Notes under the pieces: generated by a model
What the model saw: only the letters and a program-made list of their open reading frames with translations
Told to the model about the DNA's origin: nothing
Database searches by the model: none
Program-made: the position numbers and the translations under genes
Assembly: GCF_003612565.1 (NCBI RefSeq)
Contig: NZ_RAZG01000028.1
Location: forward strand, 1-47,294
Length of the DNA stretch: 47,294 nt
DNA from: Roseburia sp. 1XD42-69
GTDB lineage: Bacteria; Bacillota; Clostridia; Lachnospirales; Lachnospiraceae
Reading direction: 5' to 3'
Part shown: in pieces, positions 8,612 to 17,198 of the stretch
Layout of the letters: each line of letters starts with the position of its first letter
How positions within the stretch are numbered: the first letter of the stretch is position 1

Positions 8612-9696
8612 TCCGCCACCTCCCACTCAATTAAAATGTCTTCTTCGATCCGGCTGATTATGGGATTTTTCAAGAGATACGCCAGGTCAGGTTCCGACAC
8701 CCCATCTCCTGCCACCGGGCTTTTTGCCAAGGCTCCGCCAAAAAGTTTAGGCGCAATATAACTTTCCACTTTCTGCACAATCCCCTGAGACAGTGCACTG
8801 GCATTTAAACTGCCGCCCCCCTCTAAAAGGATGCTGTCAATTCCTCTCCCTCCAAGTATTCTCATAAGCTCCCGCAAATCCACATGTCCCTCGTATTCCC
8901 CTGTAACTACCACCTGGCATCCCATATCTTCAAATGCACGGATTTGCCCTTTCTCCGTAACACAGGTGGCAATTATCGTCCTTACATTCTTTGCCGTCTG
9001 CACCACCTGGGAATCCAAAGGCGTCCTAAGGCGGGTATCACAGATAATCCGAATGGGATTTCTCCCTCCCGCTATCCGGCAGGTAAGGCTGGGGTTATCC
9101 GCAAGCACCGTTCCAAGCCCAACCATAATCCCCATATACTTATGCCTGCTTCTCTGAACCCTCTCACGGGAAGCCTCCCCGGTAATCCATTTGGAAGCCC
9201 CTGTTACCGTGGCGATTTTCCCGTCGGCAGTCATGGCATATTTCATTACCACATAGGGCGTCTTATTATCCATATAGTGGAAAAACACCTGATTGATGGC
9301 TCTGCACTCCTCTTCCAAAACCCCGGTCACCACTTCAATTCCATGAGCCTTAAGCATCTCCACCCCTTTTCCTGCAACCAGGGGGTTTTTGTCCATAGAG
9401 CCCACATATACCTTCCGTATTCCGCTTTGAATAATAATCTCCGTACAGGGAGGGGTCTTTCCGTAATGACAGCAGGGCTCCAAAGTCACGTAAATTTCCG
9501 CTCCCCGCATATCCTCCCCGCAATTTAAAATGGCATTGCGCTCTGCATGGTATTCCCCGCATTTGTGATGGTAATCCTTACTTAATATCCTGCCGTCTTT
9601 CACAATCACGGCTCCCACCATGGGATTGGGATTTGTCCACCCCTCCCCTTTTAATGCCTCATTTATGGCAATTCTCATATAATCTTCCGGTGCCAT
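8593..9696 (-). CDS. ribD: Bifunctional riboflavin deaminase/reductase RibD
   Basis: Deaminates the pyrimidine intermediate and reduces its ribosyl side chain. The 367-residue protein has an N-terminal cytidine-deaminase-like zinc domain (YHAERNAIL near residue 50 and EPCCHYGKTPPC near 73-84) and a C-terminal reductase domain (KYAMTADGKIA near 155, then LEGGGSLNASAL near 290). The ATG at MAPEDYMRIA is chosen because CACAGGAGG lies five bases upstream; a TTG seven codons earlier falls in the attenuator region. It is the first gene after the FMN riboswitch. Confidence 0.95.
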   Translation of the reverse strand: MAPEDYMRIAINEALKGEGWTNPNPMVGAVIVKDGRILSKDYHHKCGEYHAERNAILNCGEDMRGAEIYVTLEPCCHYGKTPPCTEIIIQSGIRKVYVGSMDKNPLVAGKGVEMLKAHGIEVVTGVLEEECRAINQVFFHYMDNKTPYVVMKYAMTADGKIATVTGASKWITGEASRERVQRSRHKYMGIMVGLGTVLADNPSLTCRIAGGRNPIRIICDTRLRTPLDSQVVQTAKNVRTIIATCVTEKGQIRAFEDMGCQVVVTGEYEGHVDLRELMRILGGRGIDSILLEGGGSLNASALSQGIVQKVESYIAPKLFGGALAKSPVAGDGVSEPDLAYLLKNPIISRIEEDILIEWEVADCSQES

Positions 9697-9720
9697 ATTA
9701 CCCTCCTGTGTATACAAAGA

Positions 9721-9745
9721 AAACCCTGAACAAAAGTTTCAGGGC
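9721..9745 (-). terminator. Riboswitch-controlled terminator before ribD
   Basis: The minus strand CCCTGAA/TTCAGGG stem (plus 9738-9744 and 9724-9730) is followed by a T-rich run TTTTCTTT. The upstream arm GCCCTGAA is also complementary to TTCAGGGC at 9905-9898, next to the aptamer P1 strand, which gives an alternative antiterminator helix. A separate small hairpin (9755-9761 with 9769-9775) lies between aptamer and terminator. Confidence 0.8.
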
Positions 9746-9782
9746 ATAAAACCAATGATACCGATACCGTATCATATATTTT

Positions 9783-9908
9783 ATCTTCTCTCATCCAGAC
9801 TATACTGTCGGCTTTGGAATCTCACCAAATCATGCCTCGGAACCTTCTTGGTTCCTTACGGCTCGCGGGCTTTACCGCCGGTAGGGAATCTCACCCTGCC
9901 CTGAAGAT
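9783..9908 (-). ncRNA. FMN riboswitch (RFN element)
   Basis: On the minus strand the region shows conserved RFN blocks: the 5' segment with CAGGGCAGGGTGAGATTCC, CCTACCGGCGGTAAAG, AGCCCGCGAGCC, TTGGTGAGATTCC, AAGCCGACAGTATAGTC and TGGATGAGAGAAGAT. P1 is formed by ATCTTC (9908-9903) with GAAGAT (9788-9783). It sits directly upstream of ribD and a terminator. FMN binding should free the terminator and shut off the operon, as known for this class. Confidence 0.97.
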
Positions 9909-9930
9909 TTGCTATTCTTTTTATTTATTA

Positions 9931-9959
9931 ACCATATCACACGTGGATATACCTGTCAA
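9931..9959 (-). promoter_or_regulatory. Sigma-A promoter of rib operon
   Basis: TTGACA (plus 9954-9959), a 17-base spacer and TATGGT (plus 9931-9936) on the minus strand, about 15 bases before the FMN aptamer. Confidence 0.75.
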
Positions 9960-9974
9960 TCAAATATTATTTGA

Positions 9975-10562
9975 CTATTTCACTTTTTTGTAAAAAGAAT
10001 TGGTAATCTGATTCCCATATACATAAAAATCCAGGTCTGCACTGCCGTCTTCCTGGGTACGGTGAATCAAATCCCCCTCCCTCTTATATGTCCCTTTTCT
10101 CACTTCCCCATCCGAAGAGCTCTCCTCGTACGTCCCGTCCTCATGGAAAGCAATTTCGCCCTCCGCTCCCTGGGACTCATAATTACACAGGGCTTCAAAA
10201 GTATTTCCCGAAGGTATTTCCCCCTGGCACAGGTACTGCTCCGGAAAAATGTACTCCCCGTTTTTCACAAAATGAAGGGAATTCACATCATCCGTCTCAG
10301 AATAAAGCTGAAACCCCTTTTCGTCTATCGAAAAGCTTCCGGAGTCAAAAGTAAAGGTCTGTCCGTCGATTTCCGCCTCCTGAATATAAGTCATGGTTCC
10401 CATATCCAGGGCAAAGCGAAATATGTTTCCCTCCCTTTCCGGAATCGTTAATTCATAAATTTCCACTCCTCTTCCCTCTCCTCCTCTGTAGGCAAATACT
10501 GCCAATCCAAGGGCAAATACAGCCAGCAAAACTCCGGCCCCGATTTTTATTCTTTTATCCAT
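9975..10562 (-). CDS. Membrane-anchored hypothetical protein
   Basis: A 195-residue protein that I do not recognise. It has a short basic start, one hydrophobic segment at about residues 7-25 without a lipobox Cys, and an extracytoplasmic region rich in Glu, Gly and Tyr. It is likely exported and anchored by its N-terminus. The ATG at MDKRIKIG is chosen because GGAGG lies five bases upstream. A longer frame that begins inside the upstream sulfatase gene lacks this. It overlaps the sulfatase stop by eight bases, so it is the third gene of the envelope operon. A role in lipoteichoic acid or envelope maturation is only suggested by context. No terminator is visible between its stop and the rib promoter. 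Confidence 0.7.
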   Translation of the reverse strand: MDKRIKIGAGVLLAVFALGLAVFAYRGGEGRGVEIYELTIPEREGNIFRFALDMGTMTYIQEAEIDGQTFTFDSGSFSIDEKGFQLYSETDDVNSLHFVKNGEYIFPEQYLCQGEIPSGNTFEALCNYESQGAEGEIAFHEDGTYEESSSDGEVRKGTYKREGDLIHRTQEDGSADLDFYVYGNQITNSFYKKVK

Positions 10563-12492
10563 TCTTGCCTCCAAAAAATAAATCACTTTTTTCTTTTTTC
10601 TGAAACAAACCGTTATACTGTAAAATCTGATATTTTTCCAGCCAAACCTTATCCTCTCCAAAGGCGTCCTCATAGTGATAATAACGCCCTGCGCTCTGGG
10701 AATAATAAGCCCTGCCGTTCATAGCGGGAATTTCCTCCATCAAATCCGATAAAAACTGATGATAGGGCGGGAGAGGGATTCCCGCCTGCTCTAAGAGCAT
10801 GGTGGAGAGAAAATTTAAACTGGTATGCTCCACATGGCGGCTTTCACTGGGGAAATTTGTCCAGATAAAAAAGGGAACCTCGTACAATTCTTCCAGTTCT
10901 GCCAAAGTTAACCCGGAGAGTCCTTTCCCGTTTAGCAGGCGGTAAAAACGGGAGTTTAAACTTGGCTGATGGTCCCCGAAAAAGCAGATCACCACAGGCC
11001 TTTGGGCCTTCTCAAAATATGCGACAAGTTTCTCCACCGCCAAATCTGTCTGATGTGCCAGGGTAAGGTACTGGTTCACATCGGCATAGGGAATATTGGT
11101 GCTGTAAACATCTGTGACAAAGTTTTCATAGCTGTCTGTATATCCCCCATGGTTTTGCATCGTAACTCCCATTAAAAACAGGTTTTCATCCTCCGGCAAA
11201 GCCTCATATCTCTCAATAATTTTATCAAACATCACCTCATCGGAAACATATTTCCGCATAAGATTGGACTGGTCAAAATCGTCAAGAAAGTACATTTCGT
11301 CAAAGCCCAGCAAGGGATATACCGCATCCCTGCTCCATCCCGTGTCATAATAAGGATGCATAGCCACGCAGGTATACCCCTGGCCTTTTAAAGTACCCAC
11401 AATGGAATAGGCATTTTCCTCTGTGAGATACTGCTGATATGCCACGGAACCGGAGGGCAGCCAAGCCATACTGTTTCCCGTCATAAACTCCCACTCCGAA
11501 TTTGGGGTTTTCGCCCCGTACACAGAGGCGAGGGCTTTTCCATAAATGGCATTTTCCTTTAAAGAACTGATAAAGGGCATTACTTCCTGGTTTGTCTTTA
11601 AATTTCCCATAGCCCCTAAATCCGCAAAAGACTCATCCATTATTGCAATTATGACAGGTTTCTCTGACACGTTCCCGGTATCCTCTGCCTTAGAATATCC
11701 CTCCTCTATCGCTTTCACTGCCTCAGCAGAATAATGTTCCGGCTTTTCTACAAAGGAATCCCTGATACTTAAAGCAAAATTTAACAAATATCCATTTCGG
11801 TATGTCCCCTTTTTCTCCCAGGTTTCCGTCACTGTGTTCACAGATTGAAGCCCTACATACACAAATGCAAACACTGCCACAGAGGCGGAGAGAATGCGGA
11901 CTATCCACTCTTTTTTAAACTGAATCTGAATCTTTTTTATCCCTGCAAGCCACACCACAGTAAGCAAAATCGCATTCATAGCCTGGGCATTTAAGGAAAA
12001 CTTATAATTGGAAGCCACGCTTAAGCCTGTAGAAAGGGACTTAATATCCCCGAAGGTAATTTCATTCCCCCGAAAAGCATACACAAAGTAGTTTGCCCCG
12101 GCAAAAACCAGCAGGATAAGATGTGTAATCACGCATGTTCTTGCCGTATTATTTGTAATTGTCTGGACAAACATGTAACAAAACAGACAGCAGAACATAT
12201 TTAATAAAAACTTTTCATCGGAAATTCTTTCCCTCAAATCTTCTTCTAACAGAAGATACTGCACCGTCCAGGTAGTTACAAAACTGCTCAGGGCGAAAAC
12301 CGGCACGATTACCGCCCAGTTCCATTTCTCTTTCAGCTCTATTTCCAATACCTCTGCCCCAAAATATAGAGCGGGAAACAGGCACATATTAAAAATAGAA
12401 ATTCCCGCAAAAAAATGGGCCAGCAATGAAATTAAAGTTACAATTCCTGTAAACAAAATTTTTTTCTTTGTTATATTTACCGTAATCTTCAT
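10555..12492 (-). CDS. LTA synthase-like sulfatase family membrane protein
   Basis: A 645-residue member of the alkaline-phosphatase superfamily. The N-terminal half (to about residue 240) has at least five hydrophobic segments. The extracellular catalytic domain shows IIAIMDESFADLGAMG near residue 283, KTPNSEWEFMTGNS near 328 (the Thr of this block is the candidate nucleophile) and CFFGDHQPSLN near 508. Relatives such as LtaS transfer glycerol-phosphate from phosphatidylglycerol; whether this enzyme does so is inference. Its ATG overlaps the stop of the flippase-like gene (ATGA), and the next gene overlaps its own stop, which gives a tight three-gene operon. Confidence 0.85.
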   Translation of the reverse strand: MKITVNITKKKILFTGIVTLISLLAHFFAGISIFNMCLFPALYFGAEVLEIELKEKWNWAVIVPVFALSSFVTTWTVQYLLLEEDLRERISDEKFLLNMFCCLFCYMFVQTITNNTARTCVITHLILLVFAGANYFVYAFRGNEITFGDIKSLSTGLSVASNYKFSLNAQAMNAILLTVVWLAGIKKIQIQFKKEWIVRILSASVAVFAFVYVGLQSVNTVTETWEKKGTYRNGYLLNFALSIRDSFVEKPEHYSAEAVKAIEEGYSKAEDTGNVSEKPVIIAIMDESFADLGAMGNLKTNQEVMPFISSLKENAIYGKALASVYGAKTPNSEWEFMTGNSMAWLPSGSVAYQQYLTEENAYSIVGTLKGQGYTCVAMHPYYDTGWSRDAVYPLLGFDEMYFLDDFDQSNLMRKYVSDEVMFDKIIERYEALPEDENLFLMGVTMQNHGGYTDSYENFVTDVYSTNIPYADVNQYLTLAHQTDLAVEKLVAYFEKAQRPVVICFFGDHQPSLNSRFYRLLNGKGLSGLTLAELEELYEVPFFIWTNFPSESRHVEHTSLNFLSTMLLEQAGIPLPPYHQFLSDLMEEIPAMNGRAYYSQSAGRYYHYEDAFGEDKVWLEKYQILQYNGLFQKKEKSDLFFGGKNG

Positions 12493-13427
12493 TTTCTCAT
12501 TCCAATTCTTCGCCTTATCACAATAATCATTCCCACCAAAAAGGGAAATACAAATGTTGCAAACCGATATAAAAGAGAGGCTGAGCCTGCCGCTCCGGTT
12601 CCTGCAACCGCCGCAAAGAGCAGAGTAAACACAAATTCTGTGGAACCGATTCCTGCCGGGGAGGGAAGCACCGCCGCAAGCATCACAGACAGAGACGTAA
12701 CCGCCAGGGTCTGGGGCAGTGTGATTTCTCCCGTCTTATAAAAAACAACATAGGGGATTCCATACCAAAAAGCCAGCTTCACCAAATCCATGAAAATTGT
12801 CCTTATAATAAGGAGCGGCTTACTTAACAAAAAAGCCGATGCCTCCTCCAAAACAACACACTGTTCCCTCAGCTCCCTTATCTGCCCGTCAAATTTATGC
12901 TTTCTGTTTATTTTATCCAAAACAAGGAAAATCCATTTGTGCAGTTTTGTGGAATAACAGGCAAAAACCATCACTCCCGAAATACAAACCGTAAGGATAT
13001 ATCCCACCGCAAGCAAGTGGGAGTATTCACCAAAATACTCCATCATAAAGCCAAAGCTTAGGGCAAAAAATATTACGCTGAATATAGCAATGCTCAGTTT
13101 GTGCAGCACGTATTCAATCATATACATCCCCGTTCCCTTAGATACAGGAATCCCCTTTTCATTAAAATAGTATACCGCCGCAATCCCTGCACCGCTGCCC
13201 AGCGTGGCCACCCGGTAAAAACTGCAAAAAAATGCGCTCTCCACACCGAAAGTATAGGAAAACTCCGGCCGATACTCCCTTGCAAACCCCATGGTGACTG
13301 CCCCCTCCATACACTCATAGACCAATGAAGAAAGGCATATAACCGCCACGACCCACATACTGGTATTTTTAAGTTCATGGAGGATGGGTCCCGCCTGCTC
13401 CCTGAATGTGTACACAATCACAGCCAC
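12489..13427 (-). CDS. Flippase-like / LPG synthase transmembrane domain protein
   Basis: An integral membrane protein of the UPF0104/LPG_synthase_TM family with about eight hydrophobic segments. The family signature LPSPAGIGSTEFVF lies near residue 262. Relatives translocate or transfer lipids; the substrate here is unknown. The listed GTG start is only the first standard start in frame. It has no ribosome site, and it cuts off an upstream in-frame stretch (ISKGQKQILKWGFVLLI) that completes a first membrane helix. The frame is open to a stop at 13518-13520 but holds no ATG, GTG or TTG above 13427. An ATC at 13478 has AGGAAG seven bases upstream and could be a rare start. The 3' end overlaps the sulfatase start by four bases. 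Confidence 0.8.
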   Translation of the reverse strand: MAVIVYTFREQAGPILHELKNTSMWVVAVICLSSLVYECMEGAVTMGFAREYRPEFSYTFGVESAFFCSFYRVATLGSGAGIAAVYYFNEKGIPVSKGTGMYMIEYVLHKLSIAIFSVIFFALSFGFMMEYFGEYSHLLAVGYILTVCISGVMVFACYSTKLHKWIFLVLDKINRKHKFDGQIRELREQCVVLEEASAFLLSKPLLIIRTIFMDLVKLAFWYGIPYVVFYKTGEITLPQTLAVTSLSVMLAAVLPSPAGIGSTEFVFTLLFAAVAGTGAAGSASLLYRFATFVFPFLVGMIIVIRRRIGMRK

Positions 13428-13549
13428 AATCAGCAGTACAAATCCCCACTTTAATATTTGTTTCTGTCCTTTACTGATAAAATCACTTCCTATGTATTTA
13501 TTCTGTATTTCTTCGTTTTAAATCCTATCGTTTCTGCTCACACTTAGGA

Positions 13550-13579
13550 AGTATAGCACAGAAAATTACTAAAAATCAA
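13550..13579 (-). promoter_or_regulatory. Promoter of flippase-sulfatase operon
   Basis: Minus strand TTGATT (plus 13574-13579), an 18-base spacer, then TGC-TATACT (TATACT at plus 13550-13555), an extended -10 box. It is about 70 bases before the coding region starts. Confidence 0.6.
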
Positions 13580-13647
13580 TCGGCCCTGTGAACAAATTTT
13601 TGAAAAAACATATGAAATCATAAGTCAGTTTTACCTGTGATAAAATG

Positions 13648-13676
13648 GATACATTTTGTTAAAAATATGTTATAAT
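13648..13676 (+). promoter_or_regulatory. Promoter of phospholipase C-like gene
   Basis: TATAAT at 13671-13676 preceded by TGT, an extended -10 box, with a weak -35 (GATACA at 13648-13653) at 17 bases. It is divergent from the flippase operon promoter. Confidence 0.6.
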
Positions 13677-13728
13677 GCCTTTGTACGCTAAACTTATGGA
13701 ATTTATTGCCCTTCAAAGGAGGTTTTTT

Positions 13729-14691
13729 ATGCCCGGTTTTACCACACACTATCTATTCGGACAGCAAACTTATCAAAAATTACACCCCTCAGAGGTAAAA
13801 CAGACCATTCAGAGATATCACACGGTATTTTCCTTGGGGCTTCAGGGTCCGGACATATTCTTTTACTTCTTCCCTTTCTTTTTCTGGAAAGGCGGGATCC
13901 CAGGCTCCTTGGCCCACACTACAAACACGCAGAAATTTCTGTGGTATCTCTTAAAAAGCCCTGAAATTTTTGAATCCAAAAGACAGAAGAAGATTGCCCA
14001 GACCTACGTCTTCGGCTTTATCGGCCACTACCTTTTGGACAGCATATGCCACCCTTATGTCTATGGCAGAACAGGTTATCACCCAACAGAAAAAGGCTAT
14101 CTGGGACATCATATCGGTTTGGAGACAGATATAGACACTACCCTTCTGTGGGAATATCAGGAAAAAGTTCCCAGCGAATTTCACGGGGCGGAGTGCATCT
14201 CACTGTCCAAAGAACAAGAAGAAATTGTATCAAAAACAGTTTATTTTGCATGTAAAAAGGCGTATCCTGCATTAAAAATCTCCCCGGGAATCGTAAAATC
14301 TTCCATCCATGCCATCCGCCAGGGGTGCAGGCTGTTATACGATTCTACAGGATATAAAAAAATACTGGTGCGCCGGATAGAGTCCATCTGCCCCGGATAT
14401 GGGATGTTGTCTTCCCTGATACCCAGCGATACCATTATATATCACACTGACCCCTTAAACTTAAAGCACCACCCGTGGGTGAATCCCTGGGACGAGTCCG
14501 CCATATCCCATCAGAGTTTTACCGAACTCTTCGAGGAAGCCGAAAAGGATTATCAGCGCATCCTAAGAGATATCGCCTATTTCTTTGGAAGAGAGCGCAC
14601 CAAGGAGGAGCAGAGGGCAGCCCTCAAGGTTATGGTACGCCACCTGGGAGACAAGAGTTACCACAGTGGACTGGCAAGTGATAAATTATAA
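13729..14691 (+). CDS. Zinc-dependent phospholipase C-like protein
   Basis: A 320-residue protein matching the zinc-dependent phospholipase C fold by its pattern of His and Asp residues. These are TTHYLFG near residue 4, LGLQGPDIFFYF near 38, FIGHYLLDSICHPYVYGR near 100 and HHIGLETDIDT near 126. These residues would bind three zinc ions in the known family. There is no signal peptide, so it may act inside the cell or on a non-classical substrate. The ATG at MPGFTTH has GGAGG six bases upstream; a longer frame upstream starts at the promoter and is rejected. It is convergent with the dehydrogenase gene, ten bases away, and no strong terminator is visible between them. Confidence 0.8.
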   Translation: MPGFTTHYLFGQQTYQKLHPSEVKQTIQRYHTVFSLGLQGPDIFFYFFPFFFWKGGIPGSLAHTTNTQKFLWYLLKSPEIFESKRQKKIAQTYVFGFIGHYLLDSICHPYVYGRTGYHPTEKGYLGHHIGLETDIDTTLLWEYQEKVPSEFHGAECISLSKEQEEIVSKTVYFACKKAYPALKISPGIVKSSIHAIRQGCRLLYDSTGYKKILVRRIESICPGYGMLSSLIPSDTIIYHTDPLNLKHHPWVNPWDESAISHQSFTELFEEAEKDYQRILRDIAYFFGRERTKEEQRAALKVMVRHLGDKSYHSGLASDKL

Positions 14692-14700
14692 AATTTTAAT

Positions 14701-15648
14701 CTAATTTTTTGATATCTTCTCTAAAGATTCCTTTATCTGCTGCAATACAATCTCCATAAGCCTTGTGCGGGCCTCCAGCCCTGCCCAGGCAATATGGGGA
14801 GTAATCAGCAGTTTTTCACTGTCCTTTATCAGCCTTAAAGGATTGTCTCTTGCCATGGGCTCTGCGGACAGCACATCCAGCCCTGCGCCTGCTATTTTTC
14901 CCTGGCTTAAAGCCCCCGCCAGATCCCCCTCATTTACAATGGGCCCCCGGCCAAGATTTAAAAAGATTGCCTCCGGCTTCATCTTTTCAAAAGCCGCCTC
15001 GTTGAAAAGCCCCTTAGTCTCCTCATTTAAAGGGGCATGTACCGACAAAATATCGGACTGGGCAAGAAGTGTGTCAAAATCCACCTCCTCATAAGTACTG
15101 TTATGGTTTTTCCCGGAGGTAGAGTAGTAAATTACACGGCATCCGAAAGCTTCGGCGATTTGTGCCACCCTCCTTCCAATTTCCCCAAGCCCTGCAATCC
15201 CCCAAGTCTTTCCTGAAATCTGCCAGAAGGTCTTCTCAAAATGAGTAAAAATCTTATCATTTACATACCGTTCCTCTTTTACATAGTCATCGTAATACCT
15301 AAGTTTTTCCAGCAGGTAAAACAACATGGCAAATGTGTGCTGAGCCACGGACTCCGTGGAATATCCCGCCACATTGTGCCAGATAATCCCCCGCTTTTCC
15401 AAATAAGGTTTATCTAAATTGTTTGTCCCTGTGGCGGTAACGCAGACAACTTTTAACTTCTCTGCACCTGAAACCGTCTTTTCACTTATGTTGGCTTTGT
15501 TCGTAACAATTACGTCCGCATCCCTTACCCTCTCCAAAATTTCCTCATCCGGGGAAAAATCATATTTAACCACCTCCCCCAGCTCATCAAACCCTTTTAA
15601 ATCCAAATCCTCACCAATCGTCTTTGCGTCCAAAAATACAATCTTCAT
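14701..15648 (-). CDS. D-2-hydroxyacid dehydrogenase
   Basis: A 315-residue NAD-dependent dehydrogenase of the glycerate/phosphoglycerate dehydrogenase family. The Rossmann motif GLGEIGRRVAQIA is near residue 152. A catalytic Arg lies in NLGRGPIVNEGDL (about 229), a Glu in DVLSAEPM (about 258) and the active-site His in ITPHIAWAG (about 283). It could act on glycerate, hydroxypyruvate or another 2-keto acid; the substrate is not readable. The start lies one base after the stop of the GPH transporter gene, with AAGGAG inside that gene's end, so the two are co-transcribed and perhaps handle the same organic acid or sugar acid. Confidence 0.85.
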   Translation of the reverse strand: MKIVFLDAKTIGEDLDLKGFDELGEVVKYDFSPDEEILERVRDADVIVTNKANISEKTVSGAEKLKVVCVTATGTNNLDKPYLEKRGIIWHNVAGYSTESVAQHTFAMLFYLLEKLRYYDDYVKEERYVNDKIFTHFEKTFWQISGKTWGIAGLGEIGRRVAQIAEAFGCRVIYYSTSGKNHNSTYEEVDFDTLLAQSDILSVHAPLNEETKGLFNEAAFEKMKPEAIFLNLGRGPIVNEGDLAGALSQGKIAGAGLDVLSAEPMARDNPLRLIKDSEKLLITPHIAWAGLEARTRLMEIVLQQIKESLEKISKN

Positions 15649-15649
15649 T

Positions 15650-17098
15650 TTATTTTTCTCTCCTTAATTTTTTGGATACTTCAAACATTTTTCTTTTGTC
15701 TAATTCATAGAACTTCATAAAAAACAGGGATAAGAGCCAGCAAATGATGGGCAGGCCGCAGTATAAAAACAATGTAGTGCCCTTAAGTTCCCCTGTGAGT
15801 TCATCCCCAATCTGGGGAAACCGCCTGTTATACCCCATCACAAGCATTACAAGCCCCACAAACGCCGTTCCCAAAGCGGCAAACACTTTATCTACAAAGG
15901 AAAACAACGCCCCCATAAGCCCAGGCACAAATCTGCCGCTGCGGTATCTCTCATAATCGGAACAGTCTGCAATCATTGGCACCACCATGTTATTTGTAAT
16001 GGATTTACAACCGTTTAACAAGATATACACCAGGACAAACCCTATGGTAATACCGTTGATATGCCGGGGGTTAAAGCTAACGGCATTGATATTTTCCTGC
16101 ATCAACACCCCTGTCATAACCACCTGGAAGAAAATTCCCAGGGCTGTAAACAACATAAGGGAACGCTTCTGCCCCATGCTCTGGGCAACCCGGATGCCTG
16201 CGCTGATGACAAACATGGTGGGCACAGCCGTCACAATACCGATGAGCCCTGCAATGGCATAGTTATTCATTAAAATACCAAAAACCATAACCCCCACAGT
16301 GGTGTGGGCATATACGGTGGAGGCAAATTTATTCATACATGCCGCCAGAATCAAAATCCGTATGGGTTTGTTGTGGCGGATAATATCCCAGTAATCCCGA
16401 ATCTGAACTTTCTGTATGCTGCTCTGTTTTTTCAGAAGAGAGACCTTATCCTTTGACGCAATTCCAATCATAGCCAGAACGGTGCAGACAAGGGAACACA
16501 AAACCACCCAAACCACATATTCTTTAAACAGGGCTTCATTTGTAAATCCTCCATATTTGGGCACAAGATAATTTGCCACAAACACAGCCGTTCCCCCGAA
16601 GGCCGCCATGACAAACAGGGAATCAAAATAAGTGGAAACCGGCCTCTGCTTTGGATTATTGGTAAGAATCGCCTGTCCCGATTTTGCCACCACTGTCTGG
16701 AATGTGTACCCCAGCACAAAAAGGCCATAGGCTGCCACAAAAAAAGGAATTCTCATATACCGGTTTATCTCGTGGGTCATAAAATGCAAAAATACTGCGC
16801 TCACCGCCATGATCAGGTTTCCCAAAAGCATAAAGGGACGGAATTTTCCAAACCTGCCTTTCGAGCGGTCTAACATAAATCCCACTACGGGGTCCGTAAT
16901 GGCGTCAAACACATTCATTCCTGTTAAAATGCAGGACACCAAAACCACACTGAAACCTGCAATGGAATTGGCATAATATGATACATACCCCATCAGGGCA
17001 AGATAGAGGTTTGTCGCCGCATTATTCAATGAAAAAAAGCAAATCTGCCAATATTTGGCATTATTATACCCCTGCTGTACCTTCCTTTTTGTCTCCAT
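15650..17098 (-). CDS. GPH-type (MelB-like) sugar/cation symporter
   Basis: A 482-residue major facilitator of the glycoside-pentoside-hexuronide family with about twelve hydrophobic segments. The family signature appears as DAITDPVVGFMLDRSKGRFGK, split across residues about 65-85, followed by FRPFML. A second typical block, CSDYERYRSGRFVPG, lies near residue 380. It probably imports a sugar or sugar acid with Na+ or H+. The gene is first of a pair with the dehydrogenase downstream. The start has GAGGG eight bases upstream. Substrate specificity cannot be told. Confidence 0.85.
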   Translation of the reverse strand: METKRKVQQGYNNAKYWQICFFSLNNAATNLYLALMGYVSYYANSIAGFSVVLVSCILTGMNVFDAITDPVVGFMLDRSKGRFGKFRPFMLLGNLIMAVSAVFLHFMTHEINRYMRIPFFVAAYGLFVLGYTFQTVVAKSGQAILTNNPKQRPVSTYFDSLFVMAAFGGTAVFVANYLVPKYGGFTNEALFKEYVVWVVLCSLVCTVLAMIGIASKDKVSLLKKQSSIQKVQIRDYWDIIRHNKPIRILILAACMNKFASTVYAHTTVGVMVFGILMNNYAIAGLIGIVTAVPTMFVISAGIRVAQSMGQKRSLMLFTALGIFFQVVMTGVLMQENINAVSFNPRHINGITIGFVLVYILLNGCKSITNNMVVPMIADCSDYERYRSGRFVPGLMGALFSFVDKVFAALGTAFVGLVMLVMGYNRRFPQIGDELTGELKGTTLFLYCGLPIICWLLSLFFMKFYELDKRKMFEVSKKLRREK

Positions 17099-17198
17099 AC
17101 ACTACGCCCTCAAAATCTATCCTTTGTCTTCTAAAATATATATAGCGAATCTCTATGTCTTTTCCATGAATAAATTCTTAAAAGTCAATTATTTTTTC

